Position numbers and translations under genes: made by a program
In this document: in pieces, positions 37,899 to 46,303 of the stretch
How the letters are laid out: each line of letters opens with the position of its first letter
Position numbering within the stretch: the first letter of the stretch is position 1
Notes under the pieces: generated by a model
Told to the model about the DNA's origin: nothing
Database searches by the model: none
The model's input: the letters and a program-made list of their open reading frames with translations, nothing else
Assembly: GCA_903859155.1 (NCBI GenBank)
Contig: CAIOLO010000019.1
Span: 1-64,000, forward strand
DNA: 64,000 nt
Direction of reading: 5' to 3'
From: an uncultured beta proteobacterium
GTDB lineage: Bacteria > Pseudomonadota > Gammaproteobacteria > Burkholderiales > SG8-39

Positions 37899-37912
37899 TT
37901 GATCCTGATCAA
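37899..37912. promoter_or_regulatory. FNR/ANR-type palindrome TTGATCCTGATCAA
   Basis: Exact TTGAT-N4-ATCAA between divergent iclR and the molybdoenzyme operon. Confidence 0.65.
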
Positions 37913-37950
37913 GAAAGTGTTTAATAAACCGCGGTTACGAAATTGACAAT

Positions 37951-37973
37951 CAAGTTACGTATATTGTAACTTG
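37951..37973. promoter_or_regulatory. Inverted repeat CAAGTTAC-gtatatt-GTAACTTG, candidate operator
   Basis: 8-bp perfect arms, 7-bp spacer, 58 bp before the 38032 start; adjacent TTGACA at 37943-37948. Confidence 0.6.
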
Positions 37974-38031
37974 CATCGTCCCGCCGCGGAGTCGCTGCGG
38001 GCGAAAGTTATCCTGACAGGAGGAGAAACCG

Positions 38032-38370
38032 ATGTCGAGAAAAGGCTTGCTGATCGATTACGACCAGTGCTCCGGATGCCATAGCTGCGCCGTGGCCTGC
38101 AAGCAGGAGCACAAGTACCCAGAAGGCAAGTGGGGCATCAAGGTCGAGGAGAAGGTTTTCGTCGATCCCAAGCGGCCCAACAGCAGCGTGCGCATCGACT
38201 ACATTCCGTTTCCGACGGAGTATTGCGATCTGTGCGCCGCACGCGCCAAGCGAGGCGAGCGGCCCGCTTGCGTGAAAGCCTGCCAGTCCTGGTGCATGTA
38301 CCAGGGCACGCTGGCGGAGATGACGGTACTGATGGAAAAAATGCCGCGCGCAGTGCTGTATTCGCGCTGA
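38032..38370 (+). CDS. Small 4Fe-4S ferredoxin-type subunit of molybdopterin oxidoreductase
   Basis: 112 aa; CSGCHSCAVACKQEH and CDLCAARAKRGERPACVKACQSWC; strong SD GACAGGAGGAG. Confidence 0.85.
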   Translation: MSRKGLLIDYDQCSGCHSCAVACKQEHKYPEGKWGIKVEEKVFVDPKRPNSSVRIDYIPFPTEYCDLCAARAKRGERPACVKACQSWCMYQGTLAEMTVLMEKMPRAVLYSR

Positions 38371-38491
38371 TCGACCCGGGGCTTGCGTTGAGCTGACGGG
38401 TGGGCGGGTGTAATGCCCGCACAGATATACACATGGGCCGCTGGCTGGCCGGCACGCGCGAATGATCGCGCAAACGATTGAGGAGCGGGAA

Positions 38492-40735
38492 ATGGACCAA
38501 AAAGTATCGGACGTCAAGGTTCACAAAATGGGCGCCTGGTCGCCGGGACCCGGTTGCCATGGCGGTTGCGGCGTCGAAGTGAGCGTGAAGGACGGCAAGG
38601 TTGTCAACGTGGAGGGGATGGACGACCATCCCTGGTATCAGGGCAGAGCCTGCGCACGCGTGCTCGCCATGACGCAGTACATGTATCACCCGGACCGCCT
38701 GAAATGGCCGCAGAAGCGGGTCGGCAACCGGGGCGAAGACAAGTGGCAGCGCATCAGCTGGGACGAGGCCTTCGACATCTGCGAAAAACGCATGAAGGAA
38801 ATCGCCGAAAAGTCCGGCCCCGAATCGATTATCTTCACCCAGGGCACCGGCCGCGATGTGGGCGGCATGATCTCTTTTCTTGCCTATGCCTACGGCAGCC
38901 CGAACTGGACCATGCTGGGCCTGTCAGGGCACTCGTGCTTCACCCCGCAACTCGCGGCGGGCTATGTCATGCAGGGCGACTTCAGCTTTCCCGACGCGGC
39001 GCAGTTCTTGCCCGATCGCTATGACGATCCGGAATGGAAGGCCCCCGAAATCGCCATCAGCTGGGGGTCGACCCTTAACCGCGGTTGCGTCGATCATTAC
39101 TGGTCGGGGCACTGGTTTCAGGACCTGATGAAACGCGGCACCAAACTGATCGTCATCGATCCGCGCTGCACCTGGGAGGCCACGCGCGCGGTGCTGTGGC
39201 TGCAACCGCGGCCGGGTACCGACGGCGCGCTGGCGCTGGCGTTCCTCAATGTGGTGACCAGCGAAGGGCTGGTCGACAAGGCATTTATCGACAAGTGGTG
39301 TTCGGGCTACGACCAGCTCGCCGAGCGCGTCAAGGAATTTACTCCGGAATGGGCCGAAAAGATTTCCTGGGTACCCAAGGAAAAGATCATCCAGTGCGCC
39401 CGCATGTACGCCAAGGCCAAACCGGCGTCGATCGAGATCGGCCGCCCGGTGGAGGGCAACCCCGAGGGTAATCAGGTGATCATGAACATACACCGCCTGA
39501 TCGCCATCACCGGCAACCTCGACATACCCGGGGGCAATGTGATCTGCCGTCCGGCCTACCAGGTCACCACCTACCCGTACTCGACCGAGGAGGTGATACA
39601 GCTCTATGGTGCCGACCTGCACCGCAAGCTCAGCGAAAAGCGCATCGGCGCGGACAAGTACCCGCTGGTGAAGCAGTTCCGCGCCTGGGCGCAGGAGGAC
39701 TGCATCATCGACCAGATGGAGACGGGCAAACCCTATCCGATCAAGGGGCTGTGGATCCAGGCGAACAACTTCCTTGCCAACCAGGCGCAGGACACCCGCA
39801 GACACTACGAAGCCAGCAAAAACCTCGATTTTGTCTGCGTGGTGGACACCTTCATGACGCCGACGGCGCAACTGCTCGCCGACATCGTGCTGCCGGCCGC
39901 GAGCTTTCCGGAAAAGGATTCGATCTATTGCATCGGCGGGCCGCTCAATGTCATCCACAAGGTGGTGGAGGTGGAGGAGTGCAAGTCCGATTGGGAAATC
40001 AACTTCACCCTGGCCAAGCGCCTGAACCCGAAGGCGGTACCCTGGGGCAGTGTGCGCGAGATGCTCACCGACCGCATGCAGCCCTCGGGATACACCTTCG
40101 AGCAGATGGTCGACAAGGTCTGGGACCTCGCTCCCAAGGGACACAAGTGCGGCAGCCGGCCCTACCGGCGCTTCGAGAAAGGGGAATTGCGCAAGGACGG
40201 CAAGGAGGGCTTCCGCACACCCACCGGCAAAGTCGAGCTGTTCAATACCAGCTACGAGGGTTGGGGCCTTGATCCGCTGCCCTATTACAAGGAGATCACC
40301 CCGCAGGGGCCGATCACCACGCCGGAACTGTACAAGGAATACCCGCTCATCATGATGACCGGGCGGCGTTCTCCGGTGTTGTTCCACAGCGAGCACCGGC
40401 AGATTCCGTGGTTGCGCGAATGCGATCCGGATCCGGTGGTTGAACTCAATCCCGAGACCGCCAAGGAGAAAGGCATTTCCAACGGCGACCTGGTGTGGAT
40501 CGAGGGCACCATGGGTCGGTTCAGACGCAAGGCCAAGGTGACGCCCATTGTTCATCCCAAGATGATCATGGTGCCGCACGCCTGGTGGTTGCCCGAGACC
40601 GAGGGCAAATCGCCCAACAGCTACGGCATCTGGGATCTGAACTGCAACCAGACCATCCCGATGGGGCATCAGGATTCCGCCGGTTTCGGCGGTGGTCCGA
40701 TCTCGGGAATGCTCTGCAAGGTCTACAAGGCCTAG
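38492..40735 (+). CDS. Molybdopterin-dependent oxidoreductase, DMSO reductase superfamily, catalytic subunit
   Basis: HKMGAWSPGPGCHGGCGVEVSVKDGKVVNVEGMDDHPWYQGRACAR, LIVIDPRCTWEAT, GNLDIPGGN, MMTGRRSPVLFHSEHRQIPWLREC. Confidence 0.9.
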   Translation: MDQKVSDVKVHKMGAWSPGPGCHGGCGVEVSVKDGKVVNVEGMDDHPWYQGRACARVLAMTQYMYHPDRLKWPQKRVGNRGEDKWQRISWDEAFDICEKRMKEIAEKSGPESIIFTQGTGRDVGGMISFLAYAYGSPNWTMLGLSGHSCFTPQLAAGYVMQGDFSFPDAAQFLPDRYDDPEWKAPEIAISWGSTLNRGCVDHYWSGHWFQDLMKRGTKLIVIDPRCTWEATRAVLWLQPRPGTDGALALAFLNVVTSEGLVDKAFIDKWCSGYDQLAERVKEFTPEWAEKISWVPKEKIIQCARMYAKAKPASIEIGRPVEGNPEGNQVIMNIHRLIAITGNLDIPGGNVICRPAYQVTTYPYSTEEVIQLYGADLHRKLSEKRIGADKYPLVKQFRAWAQEDCIIDQMETGKPYPIKGLWIQANNFLANQAQDTRRHYEASKNLDFVCVVDTFMTPTAQLLADIVLPAASFPEKDSIYCIGGPLNVIHKVVEVEECKSDWEINFTLAKRLNPKAVPWGSVREMLTDRMQPSGYTFEQMVDKVWDLAPKGHKCGSRPYRRFEKGELRKDGKEGFRTPTGKVELFNTSYEGWGLDPLPYYKEITPQGPITTPELYKEYPLIMMTGRRSPVLFHSEHRQIPWLRECDPDPVVELNPETAKEKGISNGDLVWIEGTMGRFRRKAKVTPIVHPKMIMVPHAWWLPETEGKSPNSYGIWDLNCNQTIPMGHQDSAGFGGGPISGMLCKVYKA

Positions 40736-40752
40736 AGATAAAATCTCAAGAA

Positions 40753-40783
40753 GGGACCGGGGCAGTTCTCCGGTCCCTTTTTT
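40753..40783 (+). terminator. Rho-independent terminator
   Basis: GGGACCGG-ggcagttct-CCGGTCCC followed by TTTTTT, 17 bp after the molybdoenzyme stop. Confidence 0.9.
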
Positions 40784-40940
40784 CGGGCTTGTTTTCCCGG
40801 TGGCCTCAGTCAATCAGTGTCGGTCGCCCGAAGTTGAACTAAATCAGCTTAGAGCAACAGGTCATTGCCAAGCCTGTGATGCAATCCATTTGAGAAATTC
40901 AGATACCAGTGTTTTTGAATTCTGGCAAGGGCCAGCGTTG

Positions 40941-41067
40941 TCCAATTGGGTTTGAGTCTGAGCGGAGGGCGTGATTCCAACGGGGTTTGAGTCTGAACGG
41001 GCAACTGCGGTCGATCATGATGCGGAGCATGGCGATCGAAATGAACGACGAACAGTTGCAGACCTTG
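40941..41067 (+). mobile_element. Possible remnant of an insertion-sequence end
   Basis: Direct repeat tccaa-tggggtttgagtctgarcgg at 40941-40964 and 40976-40999, then a short MRSMAIEMNDEQLQTLA reading that resembles an integrase-type transposase N-terminus; recalled, not searched. Confidence 0.3.
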
Positions 41068-41181
41068 GCGTGCTCCTGCTCGCCCAGACCGATAGCCTGC
41101 ACGGCATCCTGTCGGCGTTGGCTACCAGGAAGCTCATGGAACGTGCCTTCGATCTGTACAGGGACCTTGCTCGACTGCGTT

Positions 41182-41615
41182 TTCGCGGCAAAGCCGCCCG
41201 AGGCCTTCGGGCGGCATCCCGACGTGGTGCGGCTATTTCCAGGCACTACTCGGGTGATGGACGAGTCATTCTGGCCTAGCGCCGAGCCCACCCGATCATG
41301 CACGTCAATGCCGTGCGTTAGGATCTTTTGCGAGCTAATCCCTGGATCGTCCGGAACCTTTATCTCGCTTTCGACGAGGCAAAAAATGCAGCCTCGTGCG
41401 CATCAAAGCAGGTCTCGATTTCCCCGTTCCCTGGTTCGCGCAACGCGCAGCGATGCTTGCTGGCAAATTCAGCGGCGACTTTTTTAGCTACGGGATCGAA
41501 GCCAACCGGCCGCCGCTTTCGCTGTTCATGCGTTACGCCTACGAGCAGGGTGTCGCTCACCAGCTGGCAGCGACCGTAGACCTATTTCCCAAGGGCATTG
41601 TGATCGCCGTCAGGA
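41182..41615 (+). pseudogene. Frameshifted fragment of a 4,5-dihydroxyphthalate decarboxylase-like protein
   Basis: Pieces in different frames: FAAKPPEAFGRHPDVVRLFPGTTRVMDESFWP; IMHVNAVR*DLLRANPWIVRNLYLAFDEAKNA; FPVPWFAQRAAMLAGKFSGDFFSYGIEANRPPLSLFMRYAYEQGVAHQLAATVDLFPKG. Confidence 0.6.
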
Positions 41616-41689
41616 TCTGAACGGCGGTATCAGAAAGCCGCATCGCTCGACTCCCCGGAAGCACCAGCCACGCGCGGGCTGCACCCGAC

Positions 41690-41703
41690 TTGATCTGCAT
41701 CAA
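41690..41703. promoter_or_regulatory. FNR/ANR-type palindrome TTGATCTGCATCAA
   Basis: Exact TTGAT-N4-ATCAA upstream of the tctC-ubiD cluster. Confidence 0.6.
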
Positions 41704-41911
41704 TACATTTTTCATATTTCTGCATCATGGTGTCGGGCGCGCAAACAGCTCTTCCAAGGGGGAAACCGTGGATACATGGCCTTTCGCAATGAATCTCTTT
41801 TCATTTGCCGGCGCGGGACTAGCCATGTATTTATTTTTCCGACCGTCTTGCATCGGGCGCCTGATATGCGGTGCCCGAGCGTGTCAAAGCTCGCGCAAGT
41901 CGCTGGTAATA

Positions 41912-42907
41912 ATGACCGCCCGCGGGAATATGGGGTTCGTAATCGGAGTTCTCGCCCTCCTGGCGTCGTTCGTATTGCCGCTCGCAGCCACAGCCCAGCA
42001 ACAGCCCTGGCCAAGTCGCGCGGTGCGTATTGTCTCGACCAGCCCGCCTGGAGGATCGGTTGATCTGTTTGCCCGAATCGTCGCGGAGGAATGCAGCCGA
42101 AGTTTCGGCCAGGCCTTCGTGGTGGAGGCGCGTCCGGGGGCCAACGGCAACATCGGTGTGGAACTGGTGCTGCGCTCTCCTTCTGACGGGGGCATGTTCT
42201 TCGTGGCACCGGCCGGGCCGTTCAGCATCAACGCGACCATGATGAGTTCGATGTCCTTTAATCCGGAAACGGATATCGCTCCGGTCGCCATGCTCGGGGT
42301 GTCACCTATGCTGCTGGTGATTCACCCTTCGGTGCCGGCAAAAGATCTGCGCGAATTGCTCGAGTGGATGCGCGCCCAGCAAGGTAAAGCAAACTACGCC
42401 TCTCAGGCCATCGCTTCGACTGGTCATCTCGCCATGGAGTTGTTCAAATCGCTCTCCGGAGTCGAAGCGACGCATATTCCCTACAAGGGTTCGGCGGCGG
42501 CGGCGACCGCGGACCTCATTGCCGGGCGCGTCGCCCTGAGCTTCGTCAACACCAGCACCACACTGCCATATGTTCGCAACGGGCAACTGCGGGCGATTGC
42601 TGTCGCGGAAAGCAGGCGCATCGCGGCAGCCTCGGACGTTCCGACAGTCGCGGAATCGGGTGTGCCGGGATTCGAGGCGACCTCCTGGTACGGGATAGGT
42701 GCCCGCGCCGGGACCCCGCGTGACATTGTCCAGCGCATGAGCGATGCCGCCGCGCGCGGCTCAAGCCGGCCGGAGGTTCTCGCGCGGCTTTCCGAGATTG
42801 GCATCGAGCCGCGGCCGATGGGCCCCGATCAGTTTGCCCGGTTTGTGCGCAGCGAATCCATTAAGTGGGGGGACATCATTCGCCGCACCGGAGCGAAAGC
42901 GGATTGA
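41912..42907 (+). CDS. TctC/Bug family substrate-binding protein
   Basis: MTARGNMGFVIGVLALLASFVLPLAATAQQQPWPSRAVRIVSTSPPGGSVDLFARIVAEE; AESGVPGFEATSW. Confidence 0.88.
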   Translation: MTARGNMGFVIGVLALLASFVLPLAATAQQQPWPSRAVRIVSTSPPGGSVDLFARIVAEECSRSFGQAFVVEARPGANGNIGVELVLRSPSDGGMFFVAPAGPFSINATMMSSMSFNPETDIAPVAMLGVSPMLLVIHPSVPAKDLRELLEWMRAQQGKANYASQAIASTGHLAMELFKSLSGVEATHIPYKGSAAAATADLIAGRVALSFVNTSTTLPYVRNGQLRAIAVAESRRIAAASDVPTVAESGVPGFEATSWYGIGARAGTPRDIVQRMSDAAARGSSRPEVLARLSEIGIEPRPMGPDQFARFVRSESIKWGDIIRRTGAKAD

Positions 42908-42977
42908 GGAAAGCGCGCTTCTCGATCCAGTTTGCCATATCCGGATTTGAACAATTCAATATCAACAGGAAAACCCA

Positions 42978-44396
42978 ATGCCTTATGCTGATTTGCGGGA
43001 ATTTATGGCCAAGCTCGAAGCCGTGGGCAAGCTCCACCGTATCAAAACACAGGTGGACAAAGACTGGGAGATCTCTGCGGTGTCGCGCATAGCCTTCGAA
43101 TCCATTCCGGAATCCAAGCGGCCCGCCGTATTATTCGAGAATGTGAAGGGCTTTGATATCCCGGTGGTGCTGGGCGTCAACGGTGCCTCACGTGCGGTCT
43201 ATTGTCTGGCGCTGGAATGCGGGATCGGCGACGTGCAAAATAAATGGAGCAACGCCGAACTCGATCCTATTCCCCCGGTTCTGGTACCCGGTGGTCCGGT
43301 GCAGGAGAATATTTTCAAAGGGAACGACATCGATGTCACCCGCCTGCCGATGCCGACCTGGACGGTCGGCGAAGACCCTTCGCCATATATTACCGCCGGT
43401 TGCGTCGTCACCAAGGACCCGGAGTCAGGCGTGCGTAACGTGGGCACCTACCGCCTTCAGGTGAAGGGACCGAGAAAACTTGGCCTGTTCATCAATTACC
43501 TGCAGGGAGGCAGGGATCACATCGAAAAGAACAACAAAGCGGGCAAGCCGACGCATGTGGCGATCGTCCAGGGCACCGACCCGGTGATCGGATTGGTTTC
43601 GGTAAGCAGAGTGCAGGCGGACATGGACGAATACGCGGTCGCCGGAAGGCTGCGGGGCGAGGCGGTGCAACTGGTGCGCTGCCAGACCGTCGATCTGGAG
43701 GTGCCTGCGACCGCCGAGATCGTGATCGAAGGCATCGTCAGGGCAAACGAACTGGAAGACGAAGGCCCGTTCGGTGAATACACGGGTTACATGGGCCCGG
43801 CGGCAATGTCTTATGTGGTCGACATCACTTGTATCACGCACCGCAACAAGCCGATTCTCCAGGCCTTTCTTTCGCAGATGCCGCCCAGCGAATCCAGCTG
43901 CATCCGCGGCATCGGCAGGGAATCGACGCTGTACAAGCACCTGGTGGAAGACCTCAGGCTGCCAGTTCGCGACGTGCATCTGCTGGAGCACGGCGGCGCC
44001 GCGGCCTATCTGGTGGTTTCGATCAAGAAGACGCATCCGGCACAGCCGCGCACCGTCATGTTCGCCTGCTGGGCCTATGCGCCGCAGTTCGGGAAAATCA
44101 CCGTCATCGTCGATGACGACATTGACGTGCGCGACCCTTATGACGTCAACTGGGCTTTGTCCTTCCGGGTCCAGCCGGAAAACGACGCGTTTATCATTTC
44201 GGGCACCGCGGCGGTGTCCCTGGATCCCTCGCAAGCGGCAGCCGATGTGCGCCAGGAGGAATCCACGCGCCGCCTGTCCTCCAAGATAGGCATCGATGCG
44301 ACACGCAAGCACAAGTTTCCGCCGATCGCGCTCCCGCCGAAAGAGCACCTGGCGCGGGTGCGCCAGGATTGGAAAAAGTACGGATTCCATGACTAG
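42978..44396 (+). CDS. UbiD-family decarboxylase (prenylated-FMN dependent family)
   Basis: MPYADLREFMAKLEAVGKLHRIKTQVDKDWEISAVSRIAFE...PAVLFENVKGFDIPVVLG...EDEGPFGEYTGYMGP...FGKITVIVDDDIDVRDPYDVNWALSFRVQPENDAFI. Confidence 0.92.
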   Translation: MPYADLREFMAKLEAVGKLHRIKTQVDKDWEISAVSRIAFESIPESKRPAVLFENVKGFDIPVVLGVNGASRAVYCLALECGIGDVQNKWSNAELDPIPPVLVPGGPVQENIFKGNDIDVTRLPMPTWTVGEDPSPYITAGCVVTKDPESGVRNVGTYRLQVKGPRKLGLFINYLQGGRDHIEKNNKAGKPTHVAIVQGTDPVIGLVSVSRVQADMDEYAVAGRLRGEAVQLVRCQTVDLEVPATAEIVIEGIVRANELEDEGPFGEYTGYMGPAAMSYVVDITCITHRNKPILQAFLSQMPPSESSCIRGIGRESTLYKHLVEDLRLPVRDVHLLEHGGAAAYLVVSIKKTHPAQPRTVMFACWAYAPQFGKITVIVDDDIDVRDPYDVNWALSFRVQPENDAFIISGTAAVSLDPSQAAADVRQEESTRRLSSKIGIDATRKHKFPPIALPPKEHLARVRQDWKKYGFHD

Positions 44397-44456
44397 CTTT
44401 TACCGGGGCAAAACGAGCAACGCAGCCGATTCCCGCCACTCCAGGAGACACAGTTC

Positions 44457-46268
44457 ATGACCGACATCGATCCCATCACCCTTTCCACGGTCTGGCATTC
44501 GTTTCAGACGCTGGTGAGGGAAATGCGCCACATGGTTACGCGCACCTCGCAAAGCTACCTGATGTCGCAACTGAAGGATGTGTCAGTAGGGCTGTGGCTT
44601 GCGGACGGATCGACGGTCGCGATGCCGCAGGGCCTCTTGTGCCAGTTCATGGGTACCAAGTTTGCGATCCAGGCCGTCAAGGAGCAATTCGGTGACGACC
44701 TGCATCCGGGCGATGTCATCCTCACCAATGATCCCTACAAGGGTATGACCGTGCACCTGCCGGACTGGGGGTTCATCCGCCCGATCTTTTTCGAGGGGGA
44801 ACTGCTGTTTTTCACCCTGGTGCGCGGCCACCAGCAGGACACCGGCGGGTCATTTCCCGGGGGTTATTTCCCGAACTCCATCGATATTCACGCCGAAGGC
44901 CTGTGCATTCCGCCCACCAAGGTGTTCGAGAACGACAAGGAACGCACGGATGTCATGAAGCTTATCTGGAACAACGTGCGCTGGCCCGAGGCGGTGCGAG
45001 TGGACAACTACGCGATGGTGGCCACCACCCGCTTTGCCGAGAAACGGGTGCATGAGGTGCTGCGGCGATATGGAAAAGAGACAGTGATGGCCTGCATCAA
45101 GGAGATGCTGGACCGCTCGGAGCGCGCCGTGCGGGCAGAGATTTCCGCCATCCCCGATGGCACCTATTCGGGCCAGGCTGCGACCGATGACGATGGCACG
45201 ATCCTCGATGAACCGGTCTGGGTGCGCGTCGATATCACCGTCAAGGGCGACGCCATTACCGTGGACTTCTCTCGCAGCGATGCGCAGCGCAAGGGCTTCG
45301 TGAACTGCCCATTTGCGGCGTCGTACGCGATTGCAGTGGGGTCGATGATGCTGCTGTTCGACCCCGCTCTGGCCGATTACCACAACGAGGGATCATTACG
45401 GCCCATCACCGTTATCACCCCGCCGGGCAGTGTGGTCCACCCCTTGTACCCGGCCACCGTGGGTGCCGCGCCGGTCAATGTCGGCCACCAGATCGCCACC
45501 TCCGTGCACGATGCGCTGGCCAAGGCGAGACCCAACCGGGCCATGGCCGCTTGGGGCAAGCGGCGCGGCGATTACGTGTCTTCGATCGATCCGCGCAGCG
45601 GCCGGCCCTATGTGCGCACCACCTTCGACTATGACGGATCCGCCGGCGCCGTGACCGGCCACGACGGACCGACCGGGCCGCTGTCGATAGGCTCGCTTGC
45701 GACCGTTATGCGCAGCAATGCCGAGGAAATGGAAATCCGCTTTCCGTGGCGCTTGCTGAAGTGGGAGGCGGCCACAGACCTGATGGGTGCGGGTCGCTGG
45801 CGCGGCGGTGGTGGCATCGAATGGCGCGCCACCAACGAAGGCAGCGACGGCCGCATGGCGACCGGCAGTTCCGATGGCGACATGACACCCGGGGACGGCA
45901 TCCAGGGCGGTTATCCTTCACCTTTTTCGCGCACCTTCGTATTGCGCGATGGCAAGCCGATTCGGGTCAAGCCGCATCGCATGGTCGAGATCAAAACAGG
46001 CGATACGGTGGTGAAAATCAGCGGCGGCGGCGGCGGCGTGGGCAACCCCACCGATCGGTCGCCCGAACTGGTGGCGCTGGACGTGAAAAACGAGATGGTC
46101 TCAGTGGACAGCGCGCGCAAAGTTTATGGCGTGGCCGTCGATCCGGTCAGTTTCGCCGTAAATGAAACCGAAACCAAACGGCTGCGCGCGCAGCCCCCCG
46201 GCGCATGGGAAGTCAGTATCGACGAGCAGAAGCTCACCGTCGAAGTGATTCCGGCACATTCGCATTGA
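44457..46268 (+). CDS. Hydantoinase B/oxoprolinase family protein (HyuB; acetone/acetophenone carboxylase-type subunit family)
   Basis: DIDPITLSTVWHSFQTLVREMRHMVTRTSQSYLM, HPGDVILTNDPYKGMTVHLPDWGFIRPIF, ISGGGGGVGNPTDRSPELVALDVKNEMVS. Confidence 0.92.
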   Translation: MTDIDPITLSTVWHSFQTLVREMRHMVTRTSQSYLMSQLKDVSVGLWLADGSTVAMPQGLLCQFMGTKFAIQAVKEQFGDDLHPGDVILTNDPYKGMTVHLPDWGFIRPIFFEGELLFFTLVRGHQQDTGGSFPGGYFPNSIDIHAEGLCIPPTKVFENDKERTDVMKLIWNNVRWPEAVRVDNYAMVATTRFAEKRVHEVLRRYGKETVMACIKEMLDRSERAVRAEISAIPDGTYSGQAATDDDGTILDEPVWVRVDITVKGDAITVDFSRSDAQRKGFVNCPFAASYAIAVGSMMLLFDPALADYHNEGSLRPITVITPPGSVVHPLYPATVGAAPVNVGHQIATSVHDALAKARPNRAMAAWGKRRGDYVSSIDPRSGRPYVRTTFDYDGSAGAVTGHDGPTGPLSIGSLATVMRSNAEEMEIRFPWRLLKWEAATDLMGAGRWRGGGGIEWRATNEGSDGRMATGSSDGDMTPGDGIQGGYPSPFSRTFVLRDGKPIRVKPHRMVEIKTGDTVVKISGGGGGVGNPTDRSPELVALDVKNEMVSVDSARKVYGVAVDPVSFAVNETETKRLRAQPPGAWEVSIDEQKLTVEVIPAHSH

Positions 46269-46303
46269 GCGATACAGCAGTTATTTATCAGGGAGGAGAT
46301 ACC

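Noticed and set aside
38924-40813. 629-aa minus-strand ORF
   Set aside because: Shadow of the molybdoenzyme gene.
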